The notes under the pieces: generated by a model
Told to the model about the DNA's origin: nothing
The model's database searches: none
The model's input: only the letters and a program-made list of their open reading frames with translations
Shown here: piece by piece, positions 1-5,106 of the stretch
Layout: each line of letters opens with the position of its first letter
How positions within the stretch are numbered: the stretch's first letter is position 1
Position numbers and translations under genes: made by a program
Source of the DNA: Bacillota bacterium
GTDB lineage: Bacteria; Bacillota; Clostridia; Peptostreptococcales; Anaerovoracaceae
DNA: 5,106 nt
Direction: 5' to 3'
Assembly: GCA_017515765.1 (NCBI GenBank)
Contig: JAFWFF010000003.1
Span: 1 to 5,106 of the forward strand

Positions 1-536
1 GCTCTCACGCGTTCCTCCGGGTCCGTGCTCACCGGGTCCGTAAGACCGAGGAGCCTAGCTGCTTCTCCTCCGTGCGTCGTGATCACTGCCTGCCCCGAGA
101 ATTCCGAAAGGTCATCCGCGAGCTTTTCCCTTGCTGCGATCACGTTCAGGCCGTCTGCGTCTATAAGTAGCTTCCCGCTGAAGCTGTTCAGGACGCGCTC
201 GACTATGCCTGCCGTCATGAGAGTCTTGCCCATCCCGGGACCTATTGCCACGGCGTCAAAACGTCCGATCTCCGCGAGGGCGTATTCGGTCCTCACGCAG
301 ATCGCTTCGGGTATCACCCTCTGGAGAAGCGCGAAGTTGTCCTTCGAAGTCGCGATCCTGCATAGTCCCGCGCCTGAGCGCAGAGCCCCGTACGCGGCCA
401 GCACCGCAGCTCCCGGCATCCCGCCGGATCCCGCGAAGATCAGTATGCTTCCGCAGTCGGCCTTTGACGCGTCAGATGCGGTGACGGGCAGGAGCCCCGA
501 GACAAGTTCTTTTGTTATGTCGATCATGCCTGTCAT
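1..536 (-). CDS. nnrD: ADP/ATP-dependent NAD(P)H-hydrate dehydratase, partial (C-terminus beyond window)
   Basis: The minus-strand frame is open from an ATG at 536 to the window edge, giving 178 complete codons. Family knowledge: this enzyme (YjeF C-terminal domain, ribokinase-like fold) dehydrates damaged NADHX/NADPHX back to NAD(P)H in the cytoplasm, using ADP or ATP. Seen in the sequence: a glycine-rich stretch GSILIFAGSGGMPGAAVLAA with ALRSGAGL at residues 29-58, AVAIGPGMG at 95-103, LLIDADGLN at 123-131 and VITTHGGEAARLLG at 151-164. All match the order and spacing of family motifs. The usual length is about 280 residues, so roughly 100 are missing, including the catalytic GTGD region. 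There is no NnrE epimerase domain before it, so this is the stand-alone dehydratase form; an epimerase must be encoded elsewhere. The preceding in-frame codon is the TGA of mgtE, so ATG 536 is the earliest possible start. GGGAG eight bases upstream, inside mgtE, is a plausible ribosome site. An alternative ATG lies at 527. Confidence 0.9.
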   Translation of the reverse strand, partial: MTGMIDITKELVSGLLPVTASDASKADCGSILIFAGSGGMPGAAVLAAYGALRSGAGLCRIATSKDNFALLQRVIPEAICVRTEYALAEIGRFDAVAIGPGMGKTLMTAGIVERVLNSFSGKLLIDADGLNVIAAREKLADDLSEFSGQAVITTHGGEAARLLGLTDPVSTDPEERVR

Positions 537-1940
537 TCAGCCCACTCCCAGGAAAACATGCGCCATCATGAAATATATCGACAGTGCGACGGCGTCCGAG
601 ACGGACGATATCGCCGGGTTCGCGATCAGGGCCGGGTCCAGCCCGACCTTCTTCACGATCAAAGGTATCATGCTGCCTATGATCTTCGCGAACATCACTA
701 TCCCGATCATTGCCGTGCAGACGGTGAGCGCCACCATCGGACTCTCGCGGTCGAACAGGCAGATCCTGGCGAAATTGATGATGCTCAGGACCACGCCTAT
801 GGTGAAGCCGATCCTGACTTCCTTCCAGAGTATCCTGAGGAAGTCCTTTGGCTCGACTTCCTCTGTCGCGAGGCCTCTTATTATCAGCGTCGCGGCCTGG
901 GATCCCGTATTTCCTCCCGTTCCCATGAGCATCGGCATATACGCGACGAGGCTTATCACCTGGGAGAGCGTACCCTCGAAGCTGGTGATTATCATGCCGG
1001 TGAAGACGTACGCGATCATCAGGATGATGAGCCACGGCAGCCGGTTCTTGGCGTGCTGCAGGACGCTCATGTCAAGGTAGTCCTTGCCCGAGTCGTCCAG
1101 GTCTATGATACCGCCCATCCTCTCGATATCCTCGGTCGTCTCTTCTTCTATGACGTCCAGGATATCGTCGACGGTGATGATTCCGACGAGCCTGAACTCG
1201 TTATCCACTACCGGAAGCGCCAGGAAGCCGTATTTGGTGAAGTCCGAAGCGACGTCCTCCTGGTCGTCGTATACGTTCTCGCATACGAAATCGGTGTGCA
1301 TAAGATTCTTGATGCGTTCATCGTCGTCCGAAACAACCAGGGTGGAGAGCGACACTATGCCTATGAGCTTCCTGCCTGCGTCCTTCACATAGCAGGTGTA
1401 GATGGTCTCCGCGTCCATTCCCTCGCGCTTGATGTGCTCCAGAGCCTCGCGGACCGTCCAGTCTTTGCTCAGGCTGATATAGTCCGGGGTCATCAGGCTT
1501 CCCGCGCAGTTGTCGGGGTAGTTCAGATATGTGTTGATCAGCTTGCGCTCGGATTTCGGCGTCTTCTCCAGGATCCTGCTGACGACGTTCGCGGGCAGCT
1601 CCTCCAGCACGTCGATCTTATCGTCGAAGTCCATCTCCTGAACGATGAACTCGGCTTCGCGGACCGTAATGGCCGTTATGATCTTTATCTGATCATCCGG
1701 CGGGAGCTCGGCGAATACCGACGCGCTGATATCCTTGGGGAGCAGTCTGAACAGGATGACGGTATTGTCTATGCCAGCCTGCTCGGTGACCTCCTCCAGG
1801 AGCTCAGCTGTATCGACCGCATTAAAATGGAGGAGCTCATCGCGCGCCCTGAAGTATTTCTTCTGCTCGACCAGTTCCAGGATCTTCTGCAGACCTTCTG
1901 TCATCAGTTCTTCTCTGTCGAGAGTCTGTCCTTCAGGCAT
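537..1940 (-). CDS. mgtE: Magnesium transporter MgtE
   Basis: Complete 467-residue protein, close to the usual 450-470 for the family. MgtE proteins are homodimeric Mg2+ channels in the inner membrane whose cytoplasmic part senses Mg2+ and closes the pore. Domains in order: the helical acidic MgtE_N domain (about 35-140), two CBS domains (about 145-205 with SLMTPDYISL, and 210-268 with ALPVVDNEFRLVGIITVDDI), a charged plug-helix region (about 269-295, TTEDIERMGGI) and five membrane segments (about 301-320, 327-352, 375-396, 402-428, 441-463). The family signature GTGGNTGSQAATLIIRGLA lies at 340-358. DPALIANPAISSVSDAVALSIYF (435-457) contains D449, which aligns with the pore aspartate that binds Mg2+. 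The ATG at 1940 has an excellent Shine-Dalgarno, GGAAAGGAGGTG at 1946-1957, about seven bases upstream. The gene ends with TGA directly abutting the ATG of nnrD, so the two are probably co-transcribed. Substrate preference (Mg2+, possibly also Co2+) is inferred from the family. Confidence 0.97.
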   Translation of the reverse strand: MPEGQTLDREELMTEGLQKILELVEQKKYFRARDELLHFNAVDTAELLEEVTEQAGIDNTVILFRLLPKDISASVFAELPPDDQIKIITAITVREAEFIVQEMDFDDKIDVLEELPANVVSRILEKTPKSERKLINTYLNYPDNCAGSLMTPDYISLSKDWTVREALEHIKREGMDAETIYTCYVKDAGRKLIGIVSLSTLVVSDDDERIKNLMHTDFVCENVYDDQEDVASDFTKYGFLALPVVDNEFRLVGIITVDDILDVIEEETTEDIERMGGIIDLDDSGKDYLDMSVLQHAKNRLPWLIILMIAYVFTGMIITSFEGTLSQVISLVAYMPMLMGTGGNTGSQAATLIIRGLATEEVEPKDFLRILWKEVRIGFTIGVVLSIINFARICLFDRESPMVALTVCTAMIGIVMFAKIIGSMIPLIVKKVGLDPALIANPAISSVSDAVALSIYFMMAHVFLGVG

Positions 1941-1966
1941 TGGAGCACCTCCTTTCCTAAACTAAT

Positions 1967-1995
1967 ATTTTAGCCCAGATCAAAGATGCTGTCAA
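1967..1995 (-). promoter_or_regulatory. Predicted sigma-A promoter for mgtE-nnrD
   Basis: Read on the minus strand, TTGACA (1995-1990) is followed by a 17-base spacer and TAAAAT (1972-1967). This is a perfect -35, the ideal spacing and a -10 with one mismatch to TATAAT. Transcription would begin near 1960, giving a leader of only about 20 bases that consists almost entirely of the ribosome-binding site. A second TTTGAC copy lies 18 bases upstream (TTTGACC, around 2014-2008). It could be chance or part of a regulator site. Confidence 0.75.
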
Positions 1996-2067
1996 ACTAC
2001 TGCGGGCGGTCAAATTTTCACAATATTTTTTCTATATTATTTGCATCACTTTGTTCGACTGCTTCGG

Positions 2068-2095
2068 TTGACTTAAAAAAACTGGGTGTTATAAT
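2068..2095 (+). promoter_or_regulatory. Predicted sigma-A promoter for gdhA
   Basis: TTGACT (2068-2073), a 16-base spacer and a perfect TATAAT (2090-2095), with a TGT extended -10 element immediately before it (2087-2089). Transcription is expected to start near 2102, leaving a leader of about 79 bases before the gdhA ATG. The strength of this promoter fits the highly expressed look of the gene. It faces away from the mgtE promoter; the two -35 boxes are separated by 72 bp, which include an AT-rich tract at about 2011-2045. Confidence 0.78.
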
Positions 2096-2101
2096 TTAGG
2101 C

Positions 2102-2119
2102 ACGGGCCTTTGCGTCCGT
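2102..2119 (+). other. Predicted 5'-end stem-loop in the gdhA leader
   Basis: ACGGGC (2102-2107) pairs with GTCCGT (2114-2119) as six base pairs, one of them G-U, around a six-base loop. It sits exactly at the expected transcription start, so it could protect the 5' end of the gdhA message. No U-tract follows, so it is not an intrinsic terminator. The stem is short and may be fortuitous. Confidence 0.3.
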
Positions 2120-2180
2120 TCAAACGTGTCACTTTAGTTATAGCTGCATGACTGATCATTAAGAAAAGAGGAGATCAAAA

Positions 2181-3524
2181 ATGGCTAATTTGGTTCAGAA
2201 GTACATCGACATCGCCAAGGAAAAGAATCCTTACGAGCCGGAATTTCTGCAGACAGTAGAGGAAGTTCTCACTTCCATCGAGCCCGTGCTCGAGGCACAT
2301 CCCGAGTACATTAAAGCAGGCCTTATCGAGCGTCTGATCGAGCCTGAAAGAGGCGTATCCTTCAGAGTTCCCTGGGTCGACGACAACGGCAACGTACAGG
2401 TAAACAGAGGTTACAGATTCCAGTTCAACAGCGCTCTTGGACCCTACAAGGGCGGTCTGAGATTTGCTCCCAATGTCTATCCCGGAATCCTTAAATTCCT
2501 CGGCTTTGAGCAGATCTTCAAGAACAGCCTTACCGGCCTCCCCATCGGCGGCGGCAAGGGCGGTTCCGACTTCGACCCCAACGGCAAATCCGATGCGGAA
2601 GTCATGAGATTCTGCCAGTCGTTTATTACTGAGCTTTACAGACATATCGGACCTGACACAGACGTTCCGGCAGGCGACCTCGGAGTAGGCGGCCGTGAGA
2701 TCGGTTACATGATGGGTCAGTATAAGAGGATCGCAAACCGTTACGACGGAACCTGGACCGGCAAGGGAACCACCAACGGCGGTCTCGCGGGAAGAACCGA
2801 AGCTACCGGTTTCGGAATCGTATTCTATGCCAGAGAGATGCTGAAATACTTCGGTGAGGAACTCAAGGGCAAGACCGTCGCTGTCTCCGGATTCGGCAAC
2901 GTATCCTGGGGCACCGTCACCAAGCTGAACGAGCTCGGCGCCAAGGTCATCACCATCTCCGGACCGGATGGATACATCCTGGACGAAGACGGCGTTTCCG
3001 GCGACAAGGTCGACTACATGCTCGAGCTGAGAGCGAGCGGCAAGAACATCTGCTCCCCCTATGCCGAGAAGTATCCGAACTCCAAGTTCTTCCCCGGCAG
3101 AAAGCCCTGGGAAGTCAAGGCTGACCTCTACATCCCCTGCGCGACTCAGAACGAGATCCGCATCGAGGATGCCAAGACGATGGTCGCCAACGGCTGCAAG
3201 TTCCTCTGCGAAGGAGCCAACATGCCTACCACCAACGAAGCTATCGCTTACCTGCAGGAGAACGGCGTAAAGGTCGGCCCCTCCAAGGCTGCAAACGCCG
3301 GCGGCGTTGCCTGCTCCTGCCTCGAGATGAGCCAGAACGCTGAGCACATCATCTTCACCAAGGAAGATGTTTACAAGCAGCTCGAAGGCATCATGGTAAG
3401 GATCTTCCAGCTGTCCGTAGACGCCTGCAAGCGCTACAACCTGGGCGACAACCTCATCGCCGGTGCGAACATCGCCGGATTCGAGAGAGTTGCGGAAGCT
3501 ATGATGATGCAGGGTATTGTATAA
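2181..3524 (+). CDS. gdhA: Glutamate dehydrogenase, hexameric bacterial type (NAD or NADP specificity unresolved)
   Basis: Complete 447-residue protein, normal for the ~450-residue hexameric class. It interconverts glutamate and 2-oxoglutarate plus ammonia with NAD(P)(H) in the cytoplasm. Dimerisation/substrate domain: GPYKGGLRF (K90), FEQIFKNSLTGLPIGGGKGGSDFDP (K114, catalytic K126) and the catalytic aspartate D166 in DVPAGDLGVGGREIGYM. Nucleotide domain: GFGNVSWG (237-244), then ITISGPDGYI (257-266), LYIPCATQNEI (316-326), EGANMPTTNEA (344-354) and SKAANAGGVACSCLEMSQN (368-386), with S379 at the substrate-serine position. SGPDGYI after the second strand matches what I recall of the NAD-specific C. 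symbiosum enzyme, but it also occurs in proteins annotated as NADP-type, so the cofactor is left open. The usual GGSL(I/V)R motif reads GGLAGR (200-205). The ATG has AGGAG at 2169-2173, seven bases upstream, and the gene ends in TAA. It is monocistronic between its own promoter and a terminator. Arginine is mostly AGA, unlike the neighbours. Confidence 0.97.
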   Translation: MANLVQKYIDIAKEKNPYEPEFLQTVEEVLTSIEPVLEAHPEYIKAGLIERLIEPERGVSFRVPWVDDNGNVQVNRGYRFQFNSALGPYKGGLRFAPNVYPGILKFLGFEQIFKNSLTGLPIGGGKGGSDFDPNGKSDAEVMRFCQSFITELYRHIGPDTDVPAGDLGVGGREIGYMMGQYKRIANRYDGTWTGKGTTNGGLAGRTEATGFGIVFYAREMLKYFGEELKGKTVAVSGFGNVSWGTVTKLNELGAKVITISGPDGYILDEDGVSGDKVDYMLELRASGKNICSPYAEKYPNSKFFPGRKPWEVKADLYIPCATQNEIRIEDAKTMVANGCKFLCEGANMPTTNEAIAYLQENGVKVGPSKAANAGGVACSCLEMSQNAEHIIFTKEDVYKQLEGIMVRIFQLSVDACKRYNLGDNLIAGANIAGFERVAEAMMMQGIV

Positions 3525-3560
3525 GGCCTCATAAGTCTGTACACCCTATACGATCAGAAC

Positions 3561-3592
3561 AAAAGAGCCGGCGGGCGCCCGCCGGCTCTTTT
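3561..3592. terminator. Bidirectional Rho-independent terminator between convergent genes
   Basis: A perfect 32-bp palindrome: AAAAGAGCCGGCGGGC followed by its exact reverse complement. The very GC-rich stem is flanked by A4 on one side and T4 (then ATTT) on the other, so each strand presents a hairpin followed by a U-run. It lies 36 bases after the gdhA stop and 21 bases after the stop of the convergent glycosyltransferase gene, so it can end both transcripts. Confidence 0.93.
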
Positions 3593-3613
3593 ATTTGCCG
3601 CACCGCGGCGGCG

Positions 3614-4942
3614 TCAGCCGTGCCTTATCTGCTTCCATTTCCTCGTCCGGAAGAAAAGCGATATCACTATGAGCGGGAACCAGGACGCCATGAACAGCGG
3701 GAACATCACCACTCCCCCCGCTATCACCGAAGGCCTGTACCCCGAGAGCGCGGCGACGAGCATCCCGAATACCGTGATCCCCAGCCAGCCGATCACTGCG
3801 AAAGCCAGGGCCGTCCCGAGGAAGGCATACGTCTCCCTCTCAGCAGATATGCTCGCAGCTTCCGCGATATATGCCGGAAGGCCGAGCTTTCCCGCGATGA
3901 GCCCTGCGCCCTGCAGCGCTGCCGGAAGGCTCAGGATCGGTGAGACCGCCTGCATGAAAGGCGAGCAGAGGAACATTGCGCTGTCGAACGCGCGCGCCGC
4001 GCGGAGGCGGCCCTCCCTGCGGATCCTTTGGTCAGGGCGGCAGTTCCCGGCTTTCACATCTTTCTCCCTGCGTTTCGCCAGCGGAGCCAGGAATCGGCCC
4101 GACGCCGCGAACAGTCCGGCGGCTTTGCGCTCAGACACATCCATGATCCCGCTCACCCATCTCCTCCTCTGGCGAAGCGACTCCTTGAAAGAATGAGGCG
4201 CCTCGTCATATGAGACCGCTTCAGGCACCCACCACACCCTCTCGCCGCGCTCGGCGCAGATCGCCGAAAACTCCGCGTCCTCAGCGATCGTCCCGGTGTT
4301 CCAGCCTCCCGCCTCCTCCAGAAAGCCGAGGCTCACGGCGAAGCCCGTTCCGACCAGTTTCGCTGACATCGAGAGGGCCGCCCTGGACCTGTTGAAGAAC
4401 CAGTCGAATATCCCGAAATAAAGCGCGTAGCAGCCCGCGACCCAGGAGTTCCGGGTGTTCAGAGCGCGCAGCCTTCCCTTTGCGACCCTCGCGCCTGCGC
4501 AGAACGCGTCATTCATCCTGGAAAGATAGTCACGCGAGACATAATTGTCCGCGTCAAACACCATGACAGCGTCGAATCCCCTCACCTCATCGCTTCTTAC
4601 TGCCTGCTTAAGGACGTCCCCTTTGCAGCTGACCGGGCCCTCCACGTTCAGCACCTTTGCTCCGGCCGCCAGGGCTGCGGCCTCCGTCCCATCGCTGCAG
4701 TTGTTCGGGATCACGAACACTTCGAACAGCCCGCGCGGATAGTCCTGCGCCAGGAGGCTTCCGACGGAGCGGCCGATGACCTGCTCTTCGTTCCGCGCCG
4801 GGATGAGGCAGGCGAACCCGGTGCGCGGCTCTTTTTGCTCATAGCCTTTAGGCTTCCTGAAGATCATAAGAAGCCCCGTGATCAAAAACCAAAGCCCGAA
4901 AAGCCGGGATACCAGACAAACGAAAAAAGCTACGACGCGCAC
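3614..4942 (-). CDS. Membrane-anchored family 2 glycosyltransferase, processive-type motifs
   Basis: A 442-residue protein with a GT-A catalytic domain held between membrane segments. An N-terminal hydrophobic helix spans about 3-27. The catalytic part begins with FACLIPARNEEQVIGRSVGSLLAQDYP (43-69), then the nucleotide-sugar residue D84 (NNCSDGT), DAD (130-132, metal binding), the general-base region AED (220-222) and QRRRW (258-262). This D, DXD, D, QXXRW set is typical of synthases that extend beta-linked polysaccharides, such as cellulose, hyaluronan and poly-N-acetylglucosamine synthases. Three hydrophobic blocks follow (about 322-350, 371-401, 404-431). A strongly basic stretch at about 289-317, between QRRRW and the first C-terminal helix, looks like a lineage-specific insertion. 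Sugar donor and product cannot be told, and no other exopolysaccharide gene is in view. The start is uncertain: GTG at 4942 is the only standard start before an in-frame TAA upstream (4982-4984), but the nearby Shine-Dalgarno-like sequence overlaps it. The gene ends 21 bases before the shared terminator. Confidence 0.9.
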   Translation of the reverse strand: MRVVAFFVCLVSRLFGLWFLITGLLMIFRKPKGYEQKEPRTGFACLIPARNEEQVIGRSVGSLLAQDYPRGLFEVFVIPNNCSDGTEAAALAAGAKVLNVEGPVSCKGDVLKQAVRSDEVRGFDAVMVFDADNYVSRDYLSRMNDAFCAGARVAKGRLRALNTRNSWVAGCYALYFGIFDWFFNRSRAALSMSAKLVGTGFAVSLGFLEEAGGWNTGTIAEDAEFSAICAERGERVWWVPEAVSYDEAPHSFKESLRQRRRWVSGIMDVSERKAAGLFAASGRFLAPLAKRREKDVKAGNCRPDQRIRREGRLRAARAFDSAMFLCSPFMQAVSPILSLPAALQGAGLIAGKLGLPAYIAEAASISAERETYAFLGTALAFAVIGWLGITVFGMLVAALSGYRPSVIAGGVVMFPLFMASWFPLIVISLFFRTRKWKQIRHG

Positions 4943-4949
4943 CTCCCCT
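4942..4949 (-). promoter_or_regulatory. Shine-Dalgarno-like sequence overlapping the glycosyltransferase start
   Basis: On the minus strand AGGGGAGG (4949-4942), continuing into TG, is the best ribosome-binding match upstream of the glycosyltransferase. It runs into the GTG proposed as start, leaving no normal spacer. The codons at proper distance are GTC (4936) and GTA (4933), which are not standard starts. The first later candidates are TTG (codon 20) and ATG (codon 26), which would remove most of the first membrane helix. Confidence 0.4.
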
Positions 4950-5062
4950 GCTCGATCTGCGATAAAGATATCGAGGAGAGATTAAATGCGGTCTGTGGTT
5001 TTTCCTAAATTACCCTTTCGGAAACGTTAAGTTATTCTTAAGGCCCGCTGCCTGGCGGTTCC

Positions 5063-5106
5063 CTATTCCTCCCAGTTGTCCCCGGTATCGTAGTCGATGA
5101 TGACCC
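5063..5106 (-). CDS. C-terminal end of an unidentified protein, partial
   Basis: Reading inward from the right edge on the minus strand, one frame gives VIIDYDTGDNWEE followed by TAG at 5065-5063. The acidic, protein-like tail suggests the end of a real gene whose body lies outside the window. Thirteen residues are too few to name a family. The two other minus-strand frames are also open here, so the frame choice rests only on the residue composition. If real, its stop is about 120 bases upstream of the glycosyltransferase start in the same orientation. No terminator with a U-run is evident between them, so co-transcription is possible. Confidence 0.45.
   Translation of the reverse strand, partial: VIIDYDTGDNWEE

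Noticed and set aside
25..1080. Plus-strand open frame across nnrD and the mgtE 3' half
   Set aside because: It is antisense to two conserved genes, has low-complexity Ser/Pro-rich content and no family motif.
558..1973. Long plus-strand open frame (471 codons) opposite mgtE
   Set aside because: It is the complement of a well-supported mgtE gene. Its residues form no recognisable domain, and it exists because GC-rich codons rarely give stops on the opposite strand.
2011..2045. AT-rich tract in the divergent region as an operator or origin-like element
   Set aside because: It contains only a loose AATAT/ATATT inverted repeat with no recognisable regulator consensus, so function cannot be supported.
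2175..3347. Long minus-strand open frame (390 codons) opposite gdhA
   Set aside because: It overlaps the fully motif-supported gdhA. The translation has no family motif, and no ribosome-binding site or promoter was seen for it.
4943..5062. Promoter for the glycosyltransferase
   Set aside because: I looked on the minus strand for paired -35/-10 boxes. TTAACG with TAATTT is the nearest, but the spacer is only 12 bases, so I do not call one.
5044..5062. Hairpin around CCGC-TGCCTG-GCGG as a terminator for the gene at the right edge
   Set aside because: The stem is only four to five base pairs and no U-run follows on the minus strand.

Overview
The window looks like ordinary chromosomal DNA from a moderately GC-rich Clostridia-type Firmicute. 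Three things suggest this. The Shine-Dalgarno sequences ahead of mgtE and gdhA are strong (GGAAAGGAGGTG and AGGAG). The promoters are close to the sigma-A consensus. The glutamate dehydrogenase resembles, from memory, the Clostridium symbiosum enzyme through most of its conserved motifs. The genus cannot be fixed from sequence reading alone. I see no tRNA, rRNA, CRISPR array, insertion sequence or phage gene.

Layout. Positions 1-536 (minus strand) hold the N-terminal two thirds of an ADP/ATP-dependent NAD(P)H-hydrate dehydratase (nnrD), cut by the window edge. Its ATG directly abuts the stop codon of a complete magnesium transporter gene, mgtE (537-1940, minus), so the two form a tight mgtE-nnrD operon. 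The 240-bp divergent region 1941-2180 carries a near-consensus promoter for each direction, one for mgtE and one for gdhA. gdhA (2181-3524, plus) is a complete glutamate dehydrogenase. A perfect 32-bp palindrome at 3561-3592 serves as a bidirectional terminator between gdhA and the convergent gene at 3614-4942 (minus). That gene encodes a membrane-anchored family 2 glycosyltransferase of the processive type. From 5063 to the right edge, the last codons of another minus-strand gene are probably visible.

How the genes fit together. MgtE (Mg2+ supply), NnrD (repair of hydrated NAD(P)H) and GDH (an NAD(P)-linked ammonia/glutamate enzyme) are all housekeeping functions. NnrD and GDH share a dependence on nicotinamide cofactors, but nothing in the sequence shows a dedicated joint pathway. 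The glycosyltransferase looks unrelated. I found no convincing novel system. The points most worth checking are the same-frame TGA-ATG junction of mgtE and nnrD, the altered GGSL-type motif in GDH, the unclear start of the glycosyltransferase, and the short leader of mgtE that leaves no room for a magnesium riboswitch.
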